NCBI GenBank assembly: GCA_028698405.1
Contig: JAQVDF010000136.1
Span: 1 to 5,997 of the forward strand
DNA: 5,997 nt
Source of the DNA: Phenylobacterium sp.
GTDB lineage: Bacteria; Pseudomonadota; Alphaproteobacteria; Caulobacterales; Caulobacteraceae
Direction of reading: 5' to 3'
Shown here: positions 1-5,079 of the stretch, piece after piece
Layout: each line of letters opens with the position of its first letter
Position numbering within the stretch: the stretch's first letter is position 1
Notes under the pieces: generated by a model
What the model was told of the DNA's origin: nothing
What the model saw: only the letters and a program-made list of their open reading frames with translations
The model's database searches: none
Position numbers and translations under genes: made by a program

Positions 1-125
1 TCTTCGAGTTCCCCTGGGAGGTGCTCGCCCGCACCGCCACGCGGATCATCAACGAGGTGAAGGGCATCAACCGCGTCGTCTACGACGTCACCTCCAAGCC
101 GCCGGGAACCATCGAGTGGGAATGA
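1..125 (+). CDS. guaA: GMP synthase (glutamine-hydrolysing), C-terminal end only
   Basis: This is the last 40 complete codons of GMP synthase, which converts XMP to GMP with glutamine and ATP in cytosolic purine synthesis. Reading from base 3, the frame gives a C-terminal dimerisation-domain sequence that ends in [10 protein letters not shown] and a TGA at 123-125. That ending is nearly invariant in GuaA proteins, so the identification is firm although only the tail is present. The tract [10 protein letters not shown] and the RVVYD strand just before the end are also typical of the family. The gene begins upstream of the window. Its 3' end is a recognised integration target of genomic islands in many bacteria, and here it is followed directly by non-coding DNA and an insertion-sequence remnant, which fits that role. 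Confidence 0.95.
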   Translation, partial: FEFPWEVLARTATRIINEVKGINRVVYDVTSKPPGTIEWE

Positions 126-274
126 TCCGGTAGCCCTCGGAGGCTATCGGCGAGGCCCGTTTGAGCCTCCTAAGTCGCTGAATAAAAACGTGAATGTCTC
201 CGGTGTCTATCGGGGACTATCGCGGGGCGGCGGAACGATCTGACGGTAGCGCCGTCGGTATCGACTCCGTGGTC
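126..274. other. Gene-free spacer after guaA with hairpins and CTATCG repeats
   Basis: No gene is seen here. Three inverted repeats can be drawn. GGAGGCT (139-145) pairs with AGCCTCC (164-170). GTCTCC (196-201) pairs with GGGGAC (212-217), with one wobble. GACGG (242-246) pairs with CCGTC (252-256) across a 5-base loop and is extended by CGA/TCG at 236-238 and 261-263. None is followed by a T run, so a classical intrinsic terminator for guaA is not clear. The motif CTATCG occurs at 144-149, 207-212 and 217-222. A short AT-rich patch (about 180-195) stands out from the GC-rich surroundings. These traits could belong to an integrase arm or attachment region next to guaA, but that is inference, since no integrase gene or second attachment copy is in the window. 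Confidence 0.4.
139..170 (+). terminator. Possible weak terminator hairpin downstream of guaA
   Basis: A 7-base perfect inverted repeat (GGAGGCT/AGCCTCC) with an 18-base loop lies 13 bases after the guaA stop. A shorter alternative, GAGGC/GCCTC at 152-156 and 165-169, has an 8-base loop. There is no downstream T tract, only an A-rich stretch near 181-188. Termination is therefore only suggested, and the structure might instead be part of a recombination site. Confidence 0.25.
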
Positions 275-295
275 TGACCCCCGCGTAGTGATCCA
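275..295 (+). repeat. Left terminal inverted repeat of the IS3 element
   Basis: This 21-base end starts TGACCCCCG and finishes GTGATCCA. Its reverse complement shares TGGATCAC and then GGGGG, at the same spacing, with bases 670-687. About 15 of 21 positions agree without gaps. It lies about 30 bases before the orfA start, where the left end of an IS3-family element is expected. Confidence 0.7.
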
Positions 296-310
296 TCCCT
301 CAAGTTGGTC

Positions 311-316
311 GGAGGA
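311..316 (+). promoter_or_regulatory. Ribosome binding site deciding the orfA start
   Basis: GGAGGA lies nine bases before the ATG at 326. It is the reason for choosing that ATG over the upstream in-frame TTG at 305, which overlaps this site. Confidence 0.6.
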
Positions 317-325
317 CCATTTTGG

Positions 326-616
326 ATGGAACGAGAGGTGGCCAGGAAGCGGCACAAGCCGGAAGAGATCGTCGCCAAGCTGCGGCAGGTTGATGTGCTG
401 ACGGCGCAGGGTCAGTCGATCGCCGAGGCGGTGAGGACGATCGCGGTGACGGAGACGACGTATTTCCGCTGGCGCGCGGAGTACGGCGGCCTGAAGAGCG
501 ACCAGGTCAAGCGGCTGAAGGATCTGGAGCTGGAGAACGCCCGGCTGCGGCGCGCGGTGTCGGACCTGACGTTGGACAAGCCGATCCTCGCCGAGGCCGC
601 CCGGCGAAACTTCTAA
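326..616 (+). CDS. IS3-family transposase OrfA (helix-turn-helix subunit)
   Basis: The 96-residue protein is the first frame of an IS3-family transposase. It supplies the DNA-binding part that recognises the element ends. It opens with the typical KRHKPEEIVAKLRQ segment, followed by a helix-turn-helix (about residues 12-50) containing the TTYFRWRAEYGG recognition-helix region. A leucine-zipper-like coiled coil then runs from about residue 55 to 90 (LKDLELENARLRR). Its length matches complete OrfA proteins, so this frame looks intact. Relatives I recall read LDKLIL where this protein has LDKPIL; the proline could weaken the zipper. In a whole element, OrfA is fused to OrfB by a -1 frameshift near its end. 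Here OrfB is gone, so OrfA alone could act only as a binding protein or repressor. The IS407-like subgroup is possible but not certain. Confidence 0.85.
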   Translation: MEREVARKRHKPEEIVAKLRQVDVLTAQGQSIAEAVRTIAVTETTYFRWRAEYGGLKSDQVKRLKDLELENARLRRAVSDLTLDKPILAEAARRNF

Positions 617-666
617 GCCCCGCCCGTCGCCGGGCAACCGTGGCGTCAGCAAACGCCTTCCACTAA
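601..666 (+). pseudogene. OrfB transposase remnant (first codons only)
   Basis: In the -1 frame relative to orfA, bases 607-633 read KLLSPARRR, the usual beginning of the OrfB catalytic subunit in this kind of IS3 element. The similarity ends within a few codons. The frame then reads a short unrelated tail and stops at TAA 664-666, just before the right inverted repeat. The whole integrase-type DDE catalytic domain, normally about 270-290 residues, is absent. The fragment is therefore a deletion remnant and not a functional gene. The position relative to orfA is the expected frameshift arrangement, which supports identification of both. Confidence 0.65.
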
Positions 667-669
667 CAT

Positions 670-690
670 TGGATCACCCCTCGGGGGCAG
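670..690 (-). repeat. Right terminal inverted repeat of the IS3 element
   Basis: Bases 670-677 (TGGATCAC) and 683-687 (GGGGG) repeat, inverted, the corresponding blocks of the left end at 275-295, with five less conserved bases between. The true outer end may extend to 694. It sits immediately after the stop of the truncated orfB frame (664-666), which shows that a deletion has joined the start of orfB to the extreme right end of the element. Confidence 0.65.
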
Positions 691-733
691 GCCAGCGCAA
701 GGTTGTTCGGCGCGAAATGGTCAGGATGCAAAT

Positions 734-2011
734 ATGAGCAAGCCCGTTATCGCCGTTCTGGGAGCAGGTCTGGGCGGGACCATCGCGGCCTTCGAGATCA
801 AGGCGGCGCTCGGCTCCAAAGCTGAAGTGACCGTCGTCAGCAAGGGCGACACGTTCCACTTCGTGCCGTCTAATCCTTGGGTCGCTGTGCGCTGGCGCAA
901 GCGCAAGGCGATCGAGGTCTCGCTCCCGCCGATCATGCGCAAGAAAGGGATCGGTTACACGGGCGTCGGGGCTAAACGGCTGCATCCCGCCGAGAACCGG
1001 ATCGAGCTCAACGACGGCCAGAGCCTCACCTACGACTACCTCGTCATCGCGACGGGCCCGGAGCTGGCGTTCGACGAGATCGAAGGGATGGGCCCGCAGG
1101 GCTTCACCGAGTCGATCTGCCACGTGGACCACGCGGAGAAGGCGGCCGAGGCGTTCGAGGCGTTCGCGAAGAACCCGGGCCCGATCGTCGTGGGCGCCGT
1201 CCAGGGGGCCTCCTGCTTCGGCCCGGCCTACGAGTTCGCGATGATCCTCGATACGGAGCTGCGCCGGCGGAAGATCCGCGACAAGGTGCCGATGACCTTC
1301 GTCACGCCCGAGCCCTACATAGGCCACCTCGGTCTCGACGGTGTAGGCGACACGAAAGGGCTCCTGGAGAGCGAGCTTCGCAACCGTCACATCAAGTGGG
1401 TGACCAACGCCAAGGTCCTGAAGGCGGAGGCGGGCGTGCTGGAAGTCGAGGAGGTCGCCGACGACGGATCGGTGAAGGCCAAGCACGAGCTGCCGTTCGC
1501 CTTCTCCATGCTGCTGCCGGCCTTCAGGGGCGTAGAGGCCGTGCACGGGATCGAGGGCCTGACGAATCCGCGCGGCTTTGTCATCGTCGACAAGAACCAG
1601 CGCAATCCGGCGTTCCCCAACGTCTTCGGCCTAGGCGTGGCGGTGGCGATTGCACCGACCGGCAAGACCCCAGTGCCGGTGGGCGTTCCCAAGACCGGCT
1701 TCATGATCGAGAGCATGGTCACGGCGATCGCCCAGAACCTGAAAGCCCTGATCGAGGGACGCGCGGCGACGCACGAAGCCACCTGGAACGCCATCTGCCT
1801 GGCCGACTTCGGCGACGGCGGTGTCGCCTTCTACGCCCAGCCGCAGATCCCGCCCCGCAATGTGAACTGGTCGGCCGAGGGCACGTGGGTCCATCTCGCG
1901 AAGATCGCCTTCGAGAAGTACTTCCTGCGCAAGGTGAAGAAGGGCGAGAGCGAGACCTTCTACGAGAAGTTCGCCCTCGACCTCATGGGCGCCAGGAAGC
2001 TCAAGGTCTGA
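734..2011 (+). CDS. sqr: Sulfide:quinone oxidoreductase, Acidithiobacillus ferrooxidans-like
   Basis: This 425-residue flavoprotein should oxidise sulfide to polysulfide or persulfide and pass the electrons to membrane quinone. The N-terminal FAD-binding motif GAGLGG is at residues 10-15 and ATGPEL is near 106-111. The three cysteines known from the A. ferrooxidans enzyme are all present: C129 in SICHVDHA, C161 in GASCFGPAYEF and C355 in NAICLADFGD. So are histidines H133 and H198 (YIGHLG), which I recall as active-site residues there. The C-terminal stretch WVHLAKIAFEKYFLRK fits the amphipathic membrane-anchoring helices. Length and alignment are full. AGGA at 723-726 stands seven bases before the ATG. 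It is the first gene of a tight operon with trxC. Its start lies about 40 bases after the IS remnant, so its promoter must lie in or across the IS; I see no convincing one. Other flavin sulfide dehydrogenases of this superfamily are less likely because all three cysteines match. Confidence 0.9.
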   Translation: MSKPVIAVLGAGLGGTIAAFEIKAALGSKAEVTVVSKGDTFHFVPSNPWVAVRWRKRKAIEVSLPPIMRKKGIGYTGVGAKRLHPAENRIELNDGQSLTYDYLVIATGPELAFDEIEGMGPQGFTESICHVDHAEKAAEAFEAFAKNPGPIVVGAVQGASCFGPAYEFAMILDTELRRRKIRDKVPMTFVTPEPYIGHLGLDGVGDTKGLLESELRNRHIKWVTNAKVLKAEAGVLEVEEVADDGSVKAKHELPFAFSMLLPAFRGVEAVHGIEGLTNPRGFVIVDKNQRNPAFPNVFGLGVAVAIAPTGKTPVPVGVPKTGFMIESMVTAIAQNLKALIEGRAATHEATWNAICLADFGDGGVAFYAQPQIPPRNVNWSAEGTWVHLAKIAFEKYFLRKVKKGESETFYEKFALDLMGARKLKV

Positions 2012-2019
2012 GGCGCTCC

Positions 2020-2463
2020 ATGCGACAGATCCTCTGTCCCGCCTGCGCCGCGCTCAATCGTGCGCCGGACGCCAGGGACGCCTCGACGGCCAAGTGCGGC
2101 CGGTGCGGCCAGCGGCTCTTCCACGGCCGTCCCGATGAAGTGAGCGGGGAGGAGCTTATGGCCCATCTGCGCTCCAACAGCGGGATCGCGGTGCTCTTGG
2201 ACGTCTGGGCCCCGTGGTGCGGACCCTGCCGGATGATGGGCCCGCATTTCGTCGCGGCGGCCAGGCAGCTCGAGCCTGAGGTGCGGCTCCTGAAGCTGAA
2301 CTCCGAGGCGGACCCTGCCGCCGCCGCTGAACTCGGGATCAGCGGCATTCCGACCCTCATCCTGTTCCGCGACGGCCGCGTTCTCGCCCGGCAGTCGGGC
2401 GCCATGAGCGCCAATCAGATCGTCGCCTGGACGACCCAGGCTCTCGCCCAGGCTGCGGCCTGA
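2020..2463 (+). CDS. trxC: Thioredoxin 2 (zinc-finger thioredoxin TrxC)
   Basis: The 147-residue cytosolic disulfide reductase has the TrxC layout. A short N-terminal zinc-binding region carries two CxxC pairs (C6/C9 and C26/C29). A thioredoxin fold follows, with the active site WCGPC at 66-70 and the cis-proline loop GIP at 109-111. E. coli TrxC is 139 residues, so the length is normal. The ATG at 2020 comes eight bases after the sqr stop, and GAGG overlapping that stop (2010-2013) serves as its ribosome site, which indicates translational coupling. The reading frame remains open far upstream inside sqr, but the zinc motif and ribosome site fix the start here. Next to a sulfide oxidase, a likely job is reducing persulfides or disulfides formed on proteins and low-molecular thiols. 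That role is inferred from context. Confidence 0.92.
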   Translation: MRQILCPACAALNRAPDARDASTAKCGRCGQRLFHGRPDEVSGEELMAHLRSNSGIAVLLDVWAPWCGPCRMMGPHFVAAARQLEPEVRLLKLNSEADPAAAAELGISGIPTLILFRDGRVLARQSGAMSANQIVAWTTQALAQAAA

Positions 2464-2472
2464 GGCCGAACT

Positions 2473-2478
2473 GAGGAG
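2473..2478 (+). promoter_or_regulatory. Ribosome binding site for the DUF2892 gene
   Basis: GAGGAG lies six bases before the ATG at 2485. A GTG directly in front (2482-2484) is also in frame, but the spacing favours the ATG. Confidence 0.6.
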
Positions 2479-2484
2479 CGTGTG

Positions 2485-2688
2485 ATGACTCTCGATCGTG
2501 CAGTGTTCGTTTTCGCCGGCTTCGTCGTTCTGACGAGCGTGCTGCTCGCCCATTATGTGAGCCCGTGGTGGATCCTGCTCGCGGTCTTCGCTGGCCTGAA
2601 CATGATCCAGGCTGCGTTCACCGGCTTCTGCCCCGCAGCGATGGTGTTCAAGAAGCTGGGCGTGAAGCCCGGCGCTGCGTTCAGATGA
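2485..2688 (+). CDS. DUF2892 (YgaP-type) small inner-membrane protein
   Basis: The 67-residue protein has two hydrophobic helices (about residues 7-23 and 28-46) joined by a short turn with SPWW. A conserved FCP motif (C49-P50) and a basic tail KKLGVKP follow. This is the pattern of the DUF2892 family, the membrane hairpin found fused to a rhodanese in E. coli YgaP and often encoded alone beside sulfur-handling genes. The molecular role of the stand-alone form is not established. The cysteine at the membrane edge could take part in sulfane-sulfur or thiol handling, and the neighbouring sulfide oxidase and thioredoxin fit that idea. The gene starts 21 bases after trxC, and its stop overlaps the next ATG as ATGA (2685-2688), so it belongs to the same operon. 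No rhodanese domain is encoded nearby. Confidence 0.8.
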   Translation: MTLDRAVFVFAGFVVLTSVLLAHYVSPWWILLAVFAGLNMIQAAFTGFCPAAMVFKKLGVKPGAAFR

Positions 2689-3055
2689 GCCGAGCGGTCG
2701 TCCATGCGGTAGCGATTGGTGCGACGGCGAGCCTGCTTGGGCTCTCGCCGGCGTTCGCGACCAATCTGAACGACGCCATCGCCCTTGCTGTGGCGCACGA
2801 GCCCGGCCTGCAGCGGGCGCAGGCCGAGGCCGATGCGGCCAAGGCGCGCGAGTCACCAAGCGCTCAAGGCGCGCCTCGATCTGGAGGCCCGCGTGGCGCA
2901 GGCCTACGGTGAGGTGTTGGTGGCCCGGGAGGCCTTTCAGCTCAACAGCCGCCATTCAGCCGTAGTGAGCGAACTCGCGCGCCAAGCCGATCTGCGGTTC
3001 AAGAGCGGCGAGGCGCCGCGCAGCGACCAGGCGCAAGCGCAGCAGCGCGCGGCGT
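2685..3055 (+). pseudogene. TolC-family outer-membrane channel, broken by deletion and frameshift
   Basis: The gene starts with ATGA overlap to DUF2892 and encodes a signal peptide (about residues 1-25, ending AFA), then LNDAIALAVAHEPGLQRAQA, the usual N-terminal helix of TolC-type efflux channels. After residue 56 (base 2852) this frame loses similarity and stops at 2910-2912. The TolC sequence resumes in the +1 frame from about 2854: LEARVAQAYGEVLVAREAF, then LRFKSGEAPRSDQAQAQ, typical of the long periplasmic helices. The segment normally lying between these parts (roughly 70-100 residues) is missing. A 9-base repeat, AAGGCGCGC, lies at 2841-2849 and 2866-2874, one copy in each frame, at the inner break. 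Similarity ends again near 3050, so the second half of the channel is also lost. No partner pump or adaptor genes remain. The product cannot form a working channel. Confidence 0.8.
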
Positions 3056-3058
3056 CGG

Positions 3059-3160
3059 GCATCCACTTACGCGGGCGGGGGCCACGACCTGCGGGGCAAG
3101 GGGGCCGAGATGACCTGGACCGGCCCGGACGGCCATGTCCGGATGTGCCGGGAAGCCTGA
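3059..3160 (+). pseudogene. C-terminal tail of an MliC-like lysozyme inhibitor, 5' part lost
   Basis: In a frame different from the TolC remnant, bases 3059-3160 read ASTYAGGGHDLRGKGAEMTW, then a short tract with one cysteine (VRMCREA) and TGA at 3158-3160. The pattern of alanine-serine, tyrosine, a glycine-rich turn, a KG(D/A)E segment and a near-terminal cysteine resembles the end of the MliC domain. That domain belongs to periplasmic or lipoprotein inhibitors of c-type lysozyme. The signal peptide and the first two thirds of the domain are absent. Upstream, similarity passes abruptly into TolC sequence. This looks like the surviving tail of a chromosomal gene cut when the accessory segment arrived or decayed. 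A chance reading frame is possible, but its composition differs from random shadow frames around it. Confidence 0.5.
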
Positions 3161-3228
3161 CCGCGCCGAGGCTCTAGCCATTCGGCGCGCCGGGGCGGCA
3201 AGTTGGCGCGAAGTGTTGGGGGCGAGGC

Positions 3229-4497
3229 ATGCCGGCATTCGACGGGGCCACCAGGGACGTCGCGCTCGGGCTGCTCGTGGCGCTGGGCATCGGTCTGCTG
3301 ATCGGGGCCGAGCGCGAGCGGCGCAAGCAGGATGAGGCGCAGGGCGCGGCCGCCGGCATCCGGACGTTCACCGTTGCGGCCCTGGCCGGCGCTGTCAGCC
3401 TGCAGGTCGGCGGGCTGGCGATGCTCTGCACCACCACCCTCGTGGTGGGCCTGCTGACGACGGTCAGCTACTGGACCACCCGCCACACCCAGGATCCCGG
3501 CTTGACCACCGAGGTCGCCCTGGTGCTGACGGTGCTGCTCGGGGCCATGGCCATGCGGGACGCCACGGTGGCGGCGATGGCCGGGGTGACCACCGCCGTC
3601 TTGCTGGCCGCCAAGCTGCCGTTGCAGCGCTTCGTCGGCTCGGTGCTGACCCAGCGCGAGCTGTGGGACGGGCTGATGCTGGCGGCCGCGACCCTGGTCG
3701 TCCTGCCCTTGCTGCCCGACCGGGCGCTCGACCCGTACGGAGTGCTCAACCCCCGGACGCTGTGGCTGCTGATTATCCTCGTCCTGGTGCTGAGTGCGGC
3801 GGGGCATGTGGCCGTGCGCCTGGTCGGCGCCAGGTTCGGTCTGCCGCTGGCGGGGCTGCTGGGCGGTTTCGTGTCCAGCACTGCGACCATCGGGGCGATG
3901 GGCGCTCGGTCGCGGCGCAATCCCTCCGAACGTCCGGCCGCCGCCGCTGCGGCCGTGCTCTCGACCGTGGCGACGATGATCCAGATGGCGGTGCTGCTGG
4001 CCGCCATCAGCCCGCAGACTCTGCAGGCGGCGACGCCCTCGCTGGCGGCCGGGGGCGCAGTAGCGCTGGCGTTCGGGCTCGCCACCACCCTGCGGGCGCT
4101 CCGCCGGCCGGCCGCCCAGGAGGCGCGGCGGGACGGGGCCTTCAGCCTGACCGGCGCCATGGCCTTCTCGGCTACGGTGGCGGTCGTGCTGCTGATGTCG
4201 GCCGCGGCGCGGAAGCATTTCGGACAGGGCGGCCTGCTGCTGGCGGGCGGCCTCGCGGGTCTCGTCGACGCGCATGCGACCGCCATCTCGATGGGCGCCC
4301 TGGCGGCCGCGGGCGAGATCGGGCCGCGGGCGGCGCTGATCCCCATCCTCCTGGGCATCACCACCAACACGGTCAGCAAGCTGGTGGTGGCCACGGCCGG
4401 CGGCGGGAAGTCCTTCCTGCTGCGCGTCGGACCTGGCCTGGTGCTGGTCGCCGCGGCCTGCTGGGCGCCGCTGCTCCTGGGCAGGCCAGGCGGCTAG
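3229..4497 (+). CDS. MgtC/SapB-family membrane protein with DUF4010 domain
   Basis: This 422-residue inner-membrane protein is strongly hydrophobic, with about a dozen likely membrane spans. The N-terminal part (about residues 10-140) matches the MgtC/SapB family: GIGLLIGAERERR at 20-32, then the GIRT motif at 43-46. From about 175 to the end it matches DUF4010, with GGFVSSTATIGAMGARSRR at 212-230 and the GLAGLVDAHATAIS stretch at 341-354, both conserved in this group. The biochemical role of this two-domain form is unknown. MgtC itself is tied to growth at low magnesium and survival in host cells, but that should not be transferred automatically. A G-rich ribosome site (GGGGG, 3218-3222) stands six bases before the ATG. 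It has no operon link to the sulfide genes, being separated by the pseudogene scar. Its TAG stop overlaps the opposing gene's stop. Confidence 0.85.
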   Translation: MPAFDGATRDVALGLLVALGIGLLIGAERERRKQDEAQGAAAGIRTFTVAALAGAVSLQVGGLAMLCTTTLVVGLLTTVSYWTTRHTQDPGLTTEVALVLTVLLGAMAMRDATVAAMAGVTTAVLLAAKLPLQRFVGSVLTQRELWDGLMLAAATLVVLPLLPDRALDPYGVLNPRTLWLLIILVLVLSAAGHVAVRLVGARFGLPLAGLLGGFVSSTATIGAMGARSRRNPSERPAAAAAAVLSTVATMIQMAVLLAAISPQTLQAATPSLAAGGAVALAFGLATTLRALRRPAAQEARRDGAFSLTGAMAFSATVAVVLLMSAAARKHFGQGGLLLAGGLAGLVDAHATAISMGALAAAGEIGPRAALIPILLGITTNTVSKLVVATAGGGKSFLLRVGPGLVLVAAACWAPLLLGRPGG

Positions 4498-4988
4498 TCG
4501 GGCCACTCCCGGGTCATCTCGATCATCGTCGGGCGGAAGCCGATGGCGGCGAACAGCCGTTGGGCCGACTCGTTCCGGTGAGCCGTTGAGAGAACCACCC
4601 GCGGCGCGCCGAGGTCCCGCAACGCCTGCAGCGCCGCCTCCAGCAGCCGGCGGCCGATCCCGCCGCCGCGCCGGTCCGGATCGACGATCAGGTCGTGGAC
4701 GACGCCGGCCGGGCCGCGCAGCGACATCCAATCGGTCCCGTCCAGGCTCCCGAATACGTAGCCGACCACCGCGCCGCCATGCTCGGCGACCAGCAGGACG
4801 GCGTCGTTGCGCCCGATCTGACCGGCGAGGAAGCTCGCGTAGCCCGCCTCGGTGCGCGGACCCGGGGCGATGAAGCGGTCGGGGTCGAAGTCGTGGTGCA
4901 GGGCGACCAGCATCGCGCCGAGCCGGCCGAGCGCGGGCTCGTCCGCCGCCGCCGCCGGCCGGATGATCGTCTCGGGGCTGGCTGTCAT
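4494..4988 (-). CDS. GNAT-family N-acetyltransferase
   Basis: The 164-residue cytosolic protein has the acetyl-CoA-dependent N-acetyltransferase fold. It begins with IIRPAAAADEPAL, the usual first strand and helix. It continues to VVGYVFG (strand 4), VVHDLIVDPDRRGGGIGRRL at about 96-115 with the acetyl-CoA pyrophosphate loop RRGGGIG, and ends with STAHRNESAQRLFAAIGF at about 134-151, the motif B end of the fold. The substrate cannot be told. The ATG at 4988 was chosen because the family similarity starts only a few residues after it. An in-frame TTG at 5045 would add 19 residues that are low-complexity and unlike the family. A weak TCAGG lies five bases upstream. It converges on the MgtC-like gene and is divergent from the VOC gene. 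Confidence 0.85.
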   Translation of the reverse strand: MTASPETIIRPAAAADEPALGRLGAMLVALHHDFDPDRFIAPGPRTEAGYASFLAGQIGRNDAVLLVAEHGGAVVGYVFGSLDGTDWMSLRGPAGVVHDLIVDPDRRGGGIGRRLLEAALQALRDLGAPRVVLSTAHRNESAQRLFAAIGFRPTMIEMTREWPD

Positions 4989-5079
4989 GCGCGCCTGAAC
5001 CGGGGAGGGGAAGGGGGAGTTCCCAAACCGTCGTCGCGGCGTCAAAGCTGGTCAAGGGCGAGCGCGTAGGAGGCTGTCG
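4989..5079. promoter_or_regulatory. Divergent intergenic region with likely promoters for GNAT and VOC genes
   Basis: These 91 bases must hold the start signals for two opposite genes. On the minus strand two TTGAC-type -35-like boxes occur, complementary to GTCAA at 5041-5045 and 5051-5055, but no good -10 boxes follow at the right spacing. A polypurine run (GGGGAGGGGAAGGGGGAG, about 5002-5019) is notable. No operator can be assigned. Confidence 0.3.
5068..5073 (+). promoter_or_regulatory. Perfect Shine-Dalgarno site of the VOC gene
   Basis: AGGAGG lies six bases before the ATG at 5080, the strongest ribosome site in the window. It fixes this start. Confidence 0.7.

Larger units (their letters stand above)
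275..690 (+). mobile_element. IS3-family insertion sequence, internally deleted (orfB lost, both ends kept)
   Basis: The element has a TG-starting left end at 275 and a matching inverted right end beginning at 670. Between them lie an intact orfA and a few codons of orfB. A complete IS3-family element is usually about 1.2-1.5 kb, whereas this one is about 415 bases, so roughly 0.8 kb of orfB is missing. The exact right boundary is uncertain. It could be 689, giving a CA end, or 694, giving a GGCCA end similar to GGTCA. No perfect 3-5 base target duplication is visible: GGTC precedes the left end and GGCC follows base 689, which differ at one position. Without orfB the element cannot make its transposase and could move only if a related element supplied it in trans. 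Confidence 0.75.

Noticed and set aside
305..325. TTG start at 305 for orfA
   Set aside because: It would place the ribosome site GGAGGA inside the coding region and add residues not seen in the family. The ATG at 326 fits better.
674..1546. A 290-codon minus-strand frame opposite sqr
   Set aside because: It is a shadow of sqr with no recognisable motif. The plus-strand flavoprotein is unambiguous.
1396..2019. Open frame extending trxC about 200 codons upstream inside sqr
   Set aside because: The upstream part is an arginine/glycine-rich out-of-frame reading of sqr. The zinc-finger motif and ribosome site place the real start at 2020.
1960..2955. A 331-codon minus-strand frame opposite trxC and DUF2892
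   Set aside because: No domain, low-complexity composition, and it is fully explained as the complement of confident plus-strand genes.
3183..3192. Palindrome CGGCGCGCCG before the MgtC-like gene as operator or terminator
   Set aside because: Short GC palindromes are common at this base composition. There is no T run and no repeated half-site.
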